A DNA stretch of 53,681 nt from Synergistaceae bacterium. GTDB taxonomy: Bacteria > Synergistota > Synergistia > Synergistales > Aminobacteriaceae. Location: the NCBI GenBank assembly GCA_031280275.1, contig JAITGX010000040.1, positions 1 through 53,681 on the forward strand. The letters run 5' to 3'. Below the pieces are notes generated by a model. It was given only the letters and a program-made list of their open reading frames with translations. It was not told the DNA's origin and made no database searches. Below are positions 18,295 to 28,115 of the stretch, in pieces. Made by a program: the position numbers and the translations under genes. The first letter of the stretch is position 1. Every line of letters begins with the position of its first letter.

Positions 18295-21200
18295 TTACCC
18301 CTTGACCGCAGGCTGTGGAGTTCGCCCCTTGCGGTTTTGGATGCCTTTGGAGGCCCATTTGTAGAAGGCGCGGTAGAGTTCATCCACGTTAATGGGTTTT
18401 GTGATGTGGTCGTTCATTCCCACGGAAAGGCTCTTTTCGAAATCCCCCTGCATGGCGTGGGCTGTCATCGCCACGATGGGCAGCACGTCCAGTCCGCAGC
18501 CGGGAAGCTCCCGGATTTGTTTCGTCGCGTCCAATCCATCCAGCACGGGCATCTGAATGTCCATGAAAATCAGGTCGTATTTCCTTTTTTTGACGGCCTC
18601 CACCGCCTCAGCCCCGTTGTTGGCCACGTCAATACGCGGCGCTTTGTCTCGGAGCAGCTCCAGGGCTATCTCCTGGTTGATCAAGTTATCCTCCACTAAC
18701 AGAACGTCCGCGTCCAGCATGGGTTCGCCGTCCTCGGCAAGTACGCCTTCGGTGGGTGCGTCCCCCGTTCGGTCCAGGGTGGATACTAGGGTGTCGTACA
18801 GGTCCGACCGGGAGACCGGCTTGGGTAAAAATCCCTCCACTTCAAGCCGCTTGCACACCTGACGACAGTCCTCGTCGTTGTAGGCGGAGACCATCACCAC
18901 GCGAGGACGCTCCCCTTCGCCAAGTTCGCCGCGCATGCAAAGCACGGTGGCCTCGCCGTCCATGCCCTCCATGCGCCAGTCTAAGACGAGGAAACTGTAG
19001 GCGTCTTTCTCGTCTATGGCCGTCTTCAGCTTTTTCAAAGCCTCGCCTCCGGAAGCGGACTCATCGGCCCGGAGGTTCAGGGAGGTCAACATTTCCCGCA
19101 GAATCTCGCGGGCCGCCTCCTCGTCGTCCACCACCAGCGCGCGCATCCCGCTAAGGTCGGCCGCAACGGGGTTAACCCCGTCATCACCCTCCTCCAGCTG
19201 CACCGAAAAGCGAAAGGTGCTGCCTTGCCCCAGGGTGCTTTCCACCGCGATGGTTCCCCCCATAGACTCCACCAGGTGCTTGCTGATGGAAAGCCCCAGC
19301 CCGCTGCCGCCATATTTGCGCGTCGTGGAGCTGTCGGCCTGGGTGAAAGGCGCGAAAAGGCGTGATACCTGCTCCTCGTTGATTCCAATGCCCGTGTCGC
19401 TGATGGAGAAGCGGAGCGTCACCATCTTGTTACCCTCCCGCTCTTCTGGAGGGTCAGAGGAAGCGGAGAGGATGATACTGCCCCGTTCCGTGAACTTAAC
19501 CGCGTTGTTGCAGAGGTTCAGAAGAACCTGCTGCAAGCGGAAGGAGTCCCCCACTAAGCTGTCTTGGGTGTTCCTGGCCACGTCCAGGGAGAAAAGCAGG
19601 CCTTTTTCCTCCGCGTTGACGGCGACCAGGTCCCACAGGTTTCTGAGCACGTCCGTCAGGCGGAAGCGGACCTTTTCAAAGGTCAGTTTGCCCGCCTCAA
19701 TCTTGGAAAAGTCCAGAATGTCGTTGATGATGGACAGGAGCGACGTTGCCGCCTGGTGTATTTTGGTCAGGTAATTGTGCTGCTTCTCCGTCATTTCGGT
19801 TTGCAGGCACAGGTGACTCATGCCGATAATGGCGTTCATGGGCGTGCGGATCTCGTGACTCATGCTGGCAAGAAACTCGCTCTTCACGCGGGCGGCCTGC
19901 TCCGCGTCCTCCTGAGCGCGTTTCAGATCGGTCACGTTGACGATCCAGGTCAGGAGCGCCCGCTTGCCGTCGTAAATGAAAGGCCGCAAGGATATGAGCG
20001 TGTTGTAGAAATTGCCTTTTTTGTCTTGCATCTTCACGGACCAATTTTCCACTCTCTCGCTGCGCTCAAGGAACTTCAAAAGGCGCGCTCGATCCTCCTC
20101 TTCGACGTATGCGGCGAGGGGCGGGTCGCCGATGGAGACGCCCAGCAGCTCCATCCCGTTCCGGTTCACGGTGTGTATCTTGTTGTCGATGACCAGGGCC
20201 AGAATGATGGGAGTCGAGTCCAAAATGTTCTGAAGCTGCTCGCGCTGCTGGGCCAGAGCGTCCTGGGCCTTGCGCTGATCACGCAGGTCGTGGACACTGA
20301 CCACCACCAGCTTGCGCCGGTTCACGTGAATAGCGGTCAGGCTCATCTTGCAGGGAATGAGGTTTTTCGAGGCGTCCATGTAAACCCATTCCAGCGCGGC
20401 GGAGCCGTTTTCGAGCGTTCGGGCGATGGCCTCGGCGAACTTCTCGTTAGAGGGCGTCCCGTCCGGCTGGAAAGTCGGGGAAAAGCGCGGGTACCCCTCC
20501 ACGAACCTCCGCTTGCTCCCCACGCTCAGCATGCGCGTCATAGCTGGGTTGCAGTCCAGAATTTGGAGGTCGTCCGAAACGGTAATGTAGCCGTTGTCCG
20601 TGGTCTTATAGATAGCGTCCATCATCTCGTAGGTCTCCAGGACGTTGGTCTGGTCCAGGAAGGCCAGGACAAAACCGGTCTGGACGTCGTCGCGCATCAC
20701 CGGTGCGGTATGAAGGCTGACAGGGAACCAGGAGCCGTCCTTCCGCACGAAGCCCACGCCAGAAACACGGCCCCGACCGCCGCTCCGCAGCGCCGCGTAA
20801 AGCGGGGAACCCGCCTTGCCGCACGGATCGCCTTCTCTGTCCGTCTGGGGGACGGCCTCGAAAAACTCGCGGGACATAAGCTCCCCCTCAGCAAAACCCA
20901 GCAGGGACATAGCGGCCTTATTGGCAAAGGTGACGCGAAGTTCCATGTTCAACTCCACGATGCCCTCGGAGGTGGAGTCCAGGATCAGCCGGACGCGCTT
21001 CTGAGATTCCTCCAGGGCCTCAGTGCGCCGTTGGACGAGTTCTTCCAGTTTGGAGGCGTGATGGGCCAGATCGGCCTCCGCAGCGCGTTGTTGGGCGTCT
21101 CTGGTCTCCAAAACGTCGGCCATCTCGTCAAAAGAACGTGCCAGCATCCCGATCTCGCCCAAGTCGTAGTTCACGTTGGAACGAGCCGTCAGGTCCCCCG

Positions 21201-22227
21201 CAGCAAAGCGCCTTGTGGCGGCCAGATAACGCTCCAGGGGCAAGGCCAGCCACTTGGTACCGAAATGGACGGCGAAGGAGCCGCTGACGGCAATGACGTA
21301 CAAAATAAAAAAGATGCTCTTGACGATGGCCAATGAGGCTCCATGGGGGACGTCGTTCTCGGCGTGGGTGGCCAGCACCGTCAGGTAAGGGAGCGGGTCG
21401 GAGTCCTGAAGGTAGAGCCGAACGTAGCCAAACACGCGCCACATCCCGTCGCTGTCCACATCTCGGAACCACCCCTGACGTTCCTTGCTCTCCAGGAGAT
21501 GATTCCAAATTTTCCCAGAGATTTTCGGGTCTTCGTCCACTCCCGAGGGCGCGTCACCAAAGGCCTGACCCTCGATAGGAAGTTCTGATGAGTGCCGGAA
21601 AAGGAACACTCCATTGGAGTCCAAGAGAAAGAAAGCCCATCTCTGGGGGGAATTAAGGGCGCGCATAATTGAGGTGTAGTACTTGGCGTCCACGAGGACG
21701 GCCAGGGCGTGGCTGGGTCGGCCCGTCTCGTCGGGGTTCAGGCCCAGGACATAGGGAACCACCCGATTTGGGTACGACTGGATGTAAAGGCTGGGCAGTA
21801 CTTGAACCTCCGTGCCGAGATCCGCCGGGAAAAGTTCGGGGATGAACTGCCCCGCGATGCCCCCTCCTGAGACCAGCACCTTGCCGCAGCTGTCCAGCAG
21901 AAAAATGTCCGTGTAGTTGTCGAAGGTGTGCACCCGACTGGCGAAAAGTTCCCCGCACCGCCAGAGGTCCAGTTCCTGCACGGCGCCTTGCATCTCCATA
22001 CGTTTGAGGAAGCTGCGGACCGAGGTGTTCATGACCTGCTCTGCGAAGGCCACGCTTCGCGCCACCTCCGTGGTGGTCATGGCCACGATGGAGATAACCT
22101 GGTTCTCGCTGCGGATTTTCAGCCACCCAAAAAGCAACAGGGAGGGAATCGACGTGCATAAGACCAAAATGACCAGCATGACCCGAACGCTGGGAATTTT
22201 TGCTCCGCGCAGAACAGTAGGAAGCAC
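18295..22227 (-). CDS. Hybrid sensor histidine kinase (Cache-like sensor, HAMP, multiple PAS, HisKA, HATPase, REC, REC)
   Basis: [39 protein letters not shown]...[18 protein letters not shown]...[12 protein letters not shown]. Confidence 0.95.
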   Translation of the reverse strand: MLPTVLRGAKIPSVRVMLVILVLCTSIPSLLLFGWLKIRSENQVISIVAMTTTEVARSVAFAEQVMNTSVRSFLKRMEMQGAVQELDLWRCGELFASRVHTFDNYTDIFLLDSCGKVLVSGGGIAGQFIPELFPADLGTEVQVLPSLYIQSYPNRVVPYVLGLNPDETGRPSHALAVLVDAKYYTSIMRALNSPQRWAFFLLDSNGVFLFRHSSELPIEGQAFGDAPSGVDEDPKISGKIWNHLLESKERQGWFRDVDSDGMWRVFGYVRLYLQDSDPLPYLTVLATHAENDVPHGASLAIVKSIFFILYVIAVSGSFAVHFGTKWLALPLERYLAATRRFAAGDLTARSNVNYDLGEIGMLARSFDEMADVLETRDAQQRAAEADLAHHASKLEELVQRRTEALEESQKRVRLILDSTSEGIVELNMELRVTFANKAAMSLLGFAEGELMSREFFEAVPQTDREGDPCGKAGSPLYAALRSGGRGRVSGVGFVRKDGSWFPVSLHTAPVMRDDVQTGFVLAFLDQTNVLETYEMMDAIYKTTDNGYITVSDDLQILDCNPAMTRMLSVGSKRRFVEGYPRFSPTFQPDGTPSNEKFAEAIARTLENGSAALEWVYMDASKNLIPCKMSLTAIHVNRRKLVVVSVHDLRDQRKAQDALAQQREQLQNILDSTPIILALVIDNKIHTVNRNGMELLGVSIGDPPLAAYVEEEDRARLLKFLERSERVENWSVKMQDKKGNFYNTLISLRPFIYDGKRALLTWIVNVTDLKRAQEDAEQAARVKSEFLASMSHEIRTPMNAIIGMSHLCLQTEMTEKQHNYLTKIHQAATSLLSIINDILDFSKIEAGKLTFEKVRFRLTDVLRNLWDLVAVNAEEKGLLFSLDVARNTQDSLVGDSFRLQQVLLNLCNNAVKFTERGSIILSASSDPPEEREGNKMVTLRFSISDTGIGINEEQVSRLFAPFTQADSSTTRKYGGSGLGLSISKHLVESMGGTIAVESTLGQGSTFRFSVQLEEGDDGVNPVAADLSGMRALVVDDEEAAREILREMLTSLNLRADESASGGEALKKLKTAIDEKDAYSFLVLDWRMEGMDGEATVLCMRGELGEGERPRVVMVSAYNDEDCRQVCKRLEVEGFLPKPVSRSDLYDTLVSTLDRTGDAPTEGVLAEDGEPMLDADVLLVEDNLINQEIALELLRDKAPRIDVANNGAEAVEAVKKRKYDLIFMDIQMPVLDGLDATKQIRELPGCGLDVLPIVAMTAHAMQGDFEKSLSVGMNDHITKPINVDELYRAFYKWASKGIQNRKGRTPQPAVKG

Positions 22228-22270
22228 CGCCGTTTTCCCCTTTCCTCATTAAAATAGCCTACTTTACTTC

Positions 22271-22376
22271 GGAAACACTGATTAATGGGGCTCTTAGGGG
22301 CCTCAGGCCCCTCGGGGTCTGAGACCCCTAGCGGGGTGTGGGGCGGAGCCCCGCAAGGGGTTAATCCGTGTTTTCC
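22271..22376. repeat. Full copy of dispersed palindromic repeat family
   Basis: GGAAACACTGATTAATGGGGCTCTTAGGGGCCTCAGGCCCC...GGGGTTAATCCGTGTTTTCC. Confidence 0.9.
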
Positions 22377-22461
22377 TTCGAAATTGTACCACAAAAAATT
22401 GGGGGACTTTCAGAAGCGTTTCGTCAAAAAGTGGTCTATATGGCCGCGTGGAAATCCAAAT

Positions 22462-23592
22462 TCACGATATCGTTCCCTCTTCGACGCGCCATACGGCGTT
22501 CGCGGCCTCCCCGAAGGGATTTTTACCGTCACTGGCGGAAGCGGAAAATACCTGCCAGCCGGAGGCGGCCAAAGCCCGGCCCGTTCGCTCCTGGCCTTCG
22601 GCGTCCAGTTCTGCGGCCACGTCGTCCAGGAGCAGAATGGGTTTCAGCCGCAGTTTCGCCTCAATCACCCGCCCGGCGGCCAGGATCGCCGCCATCACCA
22701 TTCGCCGCTTCTGCCCCCGCGAGAGCGACAGCGCTGCCGGCCGCCCCAGACACGAAAATGTCAGATCGTCCCGGTGCGGCCCCACGAGTGTCATCCCAGC
22801 GCGAAGCTCCAGGCCAAGCCCTGCTTCTAGAGCCGCGGCAAACTCGCCCGTGAGATACGGCAGGCTCGGTGCTGAACCCTCAAGAGTGAGGGTTTTCATT
22901 GTTCTTTCCTCGTGGTAGTCCCTGAACTCCAGCGAGAGTTCGGCTTCGAAGGGAAGAAGGCCAGAGGGTTCGTCCTTCAGCGCCCCGAAAAAATTGAAAA
23001 AAAACGCGGCGGCCTCCGCCCGGCTCCATCGTATCCAACCCCCCAATTGGGCCATGGGCGAGGTCAGTGCCCTCAGGGCGGCCCCCACCCCAGCTCGGCT
23101 TTGGCGTAGCAGGGCGGTTTTCTGACGCACGAGCTGCTTGTACTCCGCGAGACGGCGTGCGTAAAGGGGCGAGACCAGGGCGCAGAGTCGATCCAAAAAC
23201 CGGCGGCGGACGGAAGCGGCTCCCTCCAAGAGCCCCACGTCCTGGGGCAGAAAGGCCAACGAGGGGAGAAGGGCGCGCAGCTCCGAATGAGTGACCCGCT
23301 CATTCCCCGCCCGCAGGGAAATCCGAGCCCCTACCCGCGCCTCAGCGGTAAATTCCCGCTCCCCCGCGGCGGCGGCGGCGAGAAAAGCCCCATCCGCGTT
23401 CCAAGTCACCAGAGAAGACGTCTTTCCCAGCGATGGAAACGCTCCCCAGCCGGAGAGCACGCTCAAGGACTCCAAAAGATTTGTTTTTCCGGCCCCGTTG
23501 GGTCCCAGAAGAACGTTAAACCCCGGATGCCATCGCTGGCGGCGGGGCCGCAAATTTTTAAATCCCTTCCACGCGGTCTCAGAGAACTCCAT
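22462..23592 (-). CDS. recF: DNA replication/repair protein RecF
   Basis: FNVLLGPNGAGKTNLLESL Walker A; LSRGQKRRMVMAAILA; ILLLDDVAAELD; next to dnaN. Confidence 0.93.
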   Translation of the reverse strand: MEFSETAWKGFKNLRPRRQRWHPGFNVLLGPNGAGKTNLLESLSVLSGWGAFPSLGKTSSLVTWNADGAFLAAAAAGEREFTAEARVGARISLRAGNERVTHSELRALLPSLAFLPQDVGLLEGAASVRRRFLDRLCALVSPLYARRLAEYKQLVRQKTALLRQSRAGVGAALRALTSPMAQLGGWIRWSRAEAAAFFFNFFGALKDEPSGLLPFEAELSLEFRDYHEERTMKTLTLEGSAPSLPYLTGEFAAALEAGLGLELRAGMTLVGPHRDDLTFSCLGRPAALSLSRGQKRRMVMAAILAAGRVIEAKLRLKPILLLDDVAAELDAEGQERTGRALAASGWQVFSASASDGKNPFGEAANAVWRVEEGTIS

Positions 23593-23598
23593 CTCGTT

Positions 23599-24831
23599 CT
23601 ACTCCTGCTCTTTCTCATCCTTTCCCTCGGTTTCTTCGGCCGCGTTTTCCGCTGCTCTTTCTTCAGACTTTTCGAACTCATCGTCGTCGGGCTCGATGAT
23701 GTCCTGCTCGGTGATTCGGATGGGCATAAGCATGTAGAGAAAGTCGTCCGCCTCCTCGCGGCAGATGGTGGCCTGGCCTGCCTCGCCGTTAAGATTCATG
23801 CGGACGCTTTCGGTGCCCAGGGCCTTCAGACCGTCTTGGAGAAAACCCACGTTAAAGCCAGCCTGTATGGGATCACCGCCAATGTCCGCGTCCAGCTCCT
23901 CCACCACGACACCGAACTCCGGGGCCTTGCCCGTCAGCCGTAAGCTCCCGCCTGGCGATAAGTGCATAACCACCAGCCGCGTGTGAGAACGCACGATAAT
24001 GTCGATGCGGTCTAGTGCTGAGAGAAACTCGTCCCGCTTCAGAAGGATCGTGGTGGTCTTAACTGGATTCAAAATTTTCTCGTAGTTTGGGAAAGAAGAC
24101 TCCACCCGTCGGATGGAGAACTCCGTCTTTCCCAACTGGAACCAGGTCAGGGAGCCGTCGTACAGAATACGGACGGGTGTTTCGGGCGCCGTACTGGCCA
24201 GGAGCCGCTGAAGCTCTCGAAGAGGCAGGACAGGGAGCAGTAAATCCGACGGCTCACCTTTCTCCCCGACTTCCCCGCAGAGCCACTTGGAGAGCGACAG
24301 GCGGCGGGTATCCGTGGAGATCAGCCGGAGGTTTTCGCCGGTAAGCTGAAGCAAACACGCGCCCAGGTACTTCGGGAAATCGTCCGCGGGGGAACTGGCG
24401 ATGGAGCCCTCCACCAGAAGCCGCAGAAGTTCCCCTGCAGGTATATCGCACAATATCTGAGCTCCCCCGCTATCCGCTAGCTTGGGAAAGTCGCTGACGG
24501 GCCAGGTGGCGAATTTCGTCTTGTTCCGCCCCGCCATCAACAGGCCCTTTTCGTCCTTGACCTCCACGGTGAGCTTATCCGACGGGGCTTTCTTGAAAAG
24601 CTCTCCCAGGAGCTTCACCGGCAGAATAGCCGCTCCCTCCCGGATGACGTTCACGCCCTCCGCCGCACAGCGTATGGAGGTCTTCAAGTCCGTGGCCGAA
24701 AGCCAAACCTCCTCCCCCTCCGCCGTCACCAGCACCCCGCTTAAAGAGCTGAGCGTGCTTTTAGCACTGCTGGACCTCTCCGCCATTTGCCACGTCTTGA
24801 GAAAATCCGACCGAATGATTTCAATCTTCAT
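23599..24831 (-). CDS. dnaN: DNA polymerase III beta sliding clamp
   Basis: MKIEIIRSDFLKTWQMAERSSSAKSTLSSLSGVLVTAEGEEVWLSATDLKTSIRC; dnaA-dnaN-recF order. Confidence 0.95.
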   Translation of the reverse strand: MKIEIIRSDFLKTWQMAERSSSAKSTLSSLSGVLVTAEGEEVWLSATDLKTSIRCAAEGVNVIREGAAILPVKLLGELFKKAPSDKLTVEVKDEKGLLMAGRNKTKFATWPVSDFPKLADSGGAQILCDIPAGELLRLLVEGSIASSPADDFPKYLGACLLQLTGENLRLISTDTRRLSLSKWLCGEVGEKGEPSDLLLPVLPLRELQRLLASTAPETPVRILYDGSLTWFQLGKTEFSIRRVESSFPNYEKILNPVKTTTILLKRDEFLSALDRIDIIVRSHTRLVVMHLSPGGSLRLTGKAPEFGVVVEELDADIGGDPIQAGFNVGFLQDGLKALGTESVRMNLNGEAGQATICREEADDFLYMLMPIRITEQDIIEPDDDEFEKSEERAAENAAEETEGKDEKEQE

Positions 24832-24905
24832 ACCTTTTACCCCCTTTTTCAAAACCTTGTCTGGGGCTTTTGCCTTTTTTCTTTGTCAGGGGACAAGCCC
24901 CAAAG

Positions 24906-25190
24906 TTATCCCCATTCTTCTTCTACTACTATCTTTATATATTTAAAAATAGTAGTAGTAGTAGTAGTAGGGGATAAATTTGGTGGATAAGTCCCTTGAA
25001 GCCCCGCCGCCAGTGCTCTCATCTATGTGGATAAGTTGTGGATAGGTTGTGGATTGCCTGTGGATAAAATGTGGACAAAGAGGATAACTTTTTTGACCTC
25101 CCGTCCTCTTGTGGAAAACCCTCGTTTTTATCCACAAATTATCCACCGGTTTTTGGGGGTTATGCACAGCTTATACACAACTTATTCACA
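24906..25190. promoter_or_regulatory. oriC: Chromosomal replication origin (oriC) between dnaA and dnaN
   Basis: AT-rich core, TAG trio tract (24950-24970), multiple 9-mers close to TTATCCACA/TGTGGATAA, next to dnaA. Confidence 0.9.
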
Positions 25191-26532
25191 ATTTACTCCT
25201 GATATTTTCCACAATTTGGCAGATATTAGGATCATCTTTAATCAGTTGGCTGATCTTCCGTTGAGCGTGGATGAACGTCGTATGGTCTTTCTTGTTGAAG
25301 GCCCGTGCTATGGCCTGCTGACTCTGCTCCGTGAGTTCGCCGCACAAGTACATAGCTATCTGCCGAGCCTTGGCGATCTCCGCCGTGCGTTTGGGACTCA
25401 GCAGTTCCTCCACGGTTATGTTCAGGTTCTCGGCCACGACGCTCTGAATGGCGTTGATCGTCGAAGGACCCCTCACGTCCGGTCTCAGCATGTCTTTCAG
25501 CCACACGGAAGCGTTACCGACGCTGATAGGTTCCTTGGAGATCTTAGAATCGGCAATGACGCGGTTCAATGCACCCTCCAGTTCCCGGATATTGCTGGGA
25601 ATTCGTTGAGCCAGGAAGTCAATAACGTTCCTGGGGATGTCGCAGCCGCGCAATTGGGCCTTTTTCTGTAAAATGGCAATGCGAGTTTCCAGGTCCGGCG
25701 GCTGAATGTCCGTCACCAACCCCCAGGTAAAGCGGCTCTTTAAGCGGTCCTCAATGTTTTTCAGCTCCGTTGGGGCCCTGTCAGAGCAGATGACTATCTG
25801 CTTGTTGACCTCCCGCAGGCTGTCGAAGGTGTAAAAGAACTCCTCTTGACTGCTGTGCTTGTCTCCCATAAACTGAATGTCGTCGATGAGCAGGATGTCC
25901 ACGGTGCGGTACTTGTTTTTGAACTCCTGCCCCTGCTTCGTTTGAATTGATTGGATAAACTCGCTGACGAACTTCTCCGAGCTGACGTAGACCACATTGA
26001 GGTTGTTCTTTTTTTCGAGGGCGTAGTGACAAATAGCATGCATCAGGTGCGTCTTGCCCAGACCCACCCCGCCCCAGATGAAGAGAGGGTTGAAAGCGTC
26101 ACCGGGGGTCTCCGCCACGGCGGCGCTGGCGGCGTGGGCGAGACGGTTGGATTTCCCCACAACGAAGGACTTGAACGTGTAGCCTGCATTCAGGTTCAGT
26201 CCACTCTTGAATTTGGACCCGACGGCTCCTTTCGCGCGGTTCTCCCATTCCTCCCGGCTGCCGCCCGTGGGTTCCTCACTGACAGAAAGACGTATGATGG
26301 AGACGTCCCCGATCTCCTTGGCGGCCTTATTCAGCTCCCCCAAAAAGCGGCTGACGATCTGTTCCTTGACGAACACGTTCGCCACGTCCACCACGAGTTC
26401 CCCCTCATCCACGGCGGTAGGCACGCAGGACGAAAGCCACATCTCCTCGCTTCCCTCAGGAAGACTAGGCAGGGCCTTGTCCAACACGTCCCGCCACATT
26501 TCCTGCAAGTTTTTCCGCAATTTTGTCACCAC
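25186..26532 (-). CDS. dnaA: Chromosomal replication initiator protein DnaA
   Basis: NPLFIWGGVGLGKTHLMHAI; ILLIDDIQFM; domain IV KKDHTTFIHAQRKI. Confidence 0.98.
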   Translation of the reverse strand: MVTKLRKNLQEMWRDVLDKALPSLPEGSEEMWLSSCVPTAVDEGELVVDVANVFVKEQIVSRFLGELNKAAKEIGDVSIIRLSVSEEPTGGSREEWENRAKGAVGSKFKSGLNLNAGYTFKSFVVGKSNRLAHAASAAVAETPGDAFNPLFIWGGVGLGKTHLMHAICHYALEKKNNLNVVYVSSEKFVSEFIQSIQTKQGQEFKNKYRTVDILLIDDIQFMGDKHSSQEEFFYTFDSLREVNKQIVICSDRAPTELKNIEDRLKSRFTWGLVTDIQPPDLETRIAILQKKAQLRGCDIPRNVIDFLAQRIPSNIRELEGALNRVIADSKISKEPISVGNASVWLKDMLRPDVRGPSTINAIQSVVAENLNITVEELLSPKRTAEIAKARQIAMYLCGELTEQSQQAIARAFNKKDHTTFIHAQRKISQLIKDDPNICQIVENIRSKL

Positions 26533-26570
26533 CTATTACAGGACACGGGAATTTTAAGGTATTTGCATAG

Positions 26571-26657
26571 TTATCCACAGCGGGAAATGCCTATCCTGGC
26601 TTTTCCACGCCAATTATACACTTATCCACAACGAAAAGATATTTTTTTTGTGGATAA
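26571..26657. promoter_or_regulatory. DnaA-box cluster upstream of dnaA
   Basis: TTATCCACA at 26571 and 26622, TGTGGATAA at 26649, near-match TTATACACT at 26614. Confidence 0.8.
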
Positions 26658-26744
26658 AAATGAAGATTTATTATATTGATTTAACAAAATAATGCTGAAT
26701 TATAGATGCGTATAGAGCAGCGCTTCCTTGATATCCCACCTCAG

Positions 26745-26846
26745 GGAAACACTGATTAAGCCCTTGCGGGGCTCTGCCCCCCCCCGGGGTCTCAGACCCC
26801 GAGGGGGGGTCTCAGGCCCCTAAGAACCCCATTAATCAGTGCTTCC
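26745..26846. repeat. Full copy of dispersed palindromic repeat family (orientation opposite to 22271-22376)
   Basis: GGAAACACTGATTAAGCCCTTGCGGGGCTCTGCCCC...CCTAAGAACCCCATTAATCAGTGCTTCC. Confidence 0.9.
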
Positions 26847-27302
26847 TTAAAGGACTGCTCAGGGAGCGCTTGGTGTAGAGATTTATTATGGCTGGATGTA
26901 TTTTTTAAGCAAAAATACCTAAATAAACAAAGTAAATCCAGTAATTGTACAGTTTAACATAAATATCATGCCTTTGCCATGTGACAACGCGTAAAACCTC
27001 TTGCAAAATTAGAACTAAACCGTTATACTTTGCTAAAATAAATGCTCAATGTTTTAAAATATTTATTAGTCGTTCTTTAATGTTCTTTAGCGTTATTTTG
27101 TTAATTAACTATACCTTCATACTTTAAGCCCCTGACGGAAAAATATAGTATTTTGACTTTAAATAAGACCTATTGGCTCTTGCATAAGCAAAACCTTTTC
27201 GCTTGTTTTGAGCTTTTATTCACTATTATCGTGTTTATGACTATATAAAACGTTATACCTCAAAGCGAGTGCTATTATACGGACAAGGGGGTGGACTGAA
27301 CG

Positions 27303-28094
27303 GTGTACAGACGAAAGATAATCGTCTTGCCGTCGGAGACGGCGTGTACCAACGAGATGAAGATACACGCCCTGCTCAACCGCTTGCAGGACACGGCGGG
27401 AATGGCCGTCGGGGGCACGGAGGGCGCCCCGGCGGAGCTGATGCGGCGGGGCTATGGCTGGGTGCTCTTGAAGTACGATTTAGAGGTTCTGACGCGGCTG
27501 CCGGGCATGAACGAGTCCCTCATTATCGAGACGCGGCATACGGCGGGGGATGGGTTTCACATCCTGCGGGCTTTCCGCGTGTTCCGGGAGGCGGATGAGG
27601 CGGAGACCCTGGTGCTGGCTAAGACCTCTTGGGTGCTGATTGATCTGGCCGCGGGGCATCCGGTGCGGGCAGCCCAGCACCTGCCGGAGGTCTTTGCCGA
27701 CGTGAGCGGCGACCCCCCTATTGACGGGGAGTTCACCGCGATACCCCGGCTTTCAGGAGCGAGACTAAGGGACGAACCGGTGCTTGGAGAGACGGCGTTC
27801 CCGGTGCGCTTTCACGACCTGGACGCTAACGGGCACGTGAACAACGCGGTGTACTTTGAGTGGGCCTGGGAGGCCACGCCGCTGGATCCGGCGGGCTGGA
27901 GCGTCCGAGAGATGCACGCGGAGTTCCGGGTCAGCGCCAAACTGGGGGAAACGGTGGTGGTACGGGTAAAGGCCCTTCCAGCTAATGGTGGGACGCGGGC
28001 CTTCGTCTATGACATGGCTGAGGAGGGCAGGGACGCCGCGCGCCCTTTGGCGCGTTTCTCCTCGGTTTGGGTACCCTTAGGCGAGTGGCTCTAG
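27303..28094 (+). CDS. Acyl-ACP thioesterase (hotdog fold)
   Basis: double-hotdog pattern; GYGWVLLKYDLEVLTRLPGMNESLIIETRH, RFHDLDANGHVNNAVYFEWAWEA. Confidence 0.85.
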   Translation: MYRRKIIVLPSETACTNEMKIHALLNRLQDTAGMAVGGTEGAPAELMRRGYGWVLLKYDLEVLTRLPGMNESLIIETRHTAGDGFHILRAFRVFREADEAETLVLAKTSWVLIDLAAGHPVRAAQHLPEVFADVSGDPPIDGEFTAIPRLSGARLRDEPVLGETAFPVRFHDLDANGHVNNAVYFEWAWEATPLDPAGWSVREMHAEFRVSAKLGETVVVRVKALPANGGTRAFVYDMAEEGRDAARPLARFSSVWVPLGEWL

Positions 28095-28115
28095 AGACTA
28101 TGAACGCGCCAAAAC

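Noticed and set aside
19564-21336. 590-aa + strand ORF opposite the hybrid kinase
   Set aside because: Antisense shadow ORF; His/Gln/Val-rich with no family motifs.
24950-24970. (TAG)7 as a mere microsatellite or CRISPR-like repeat
   Set aside because: Too short and without spacers for CRISPR; position and polarity beside DnaA boxes fit a DnaA-trio element better.
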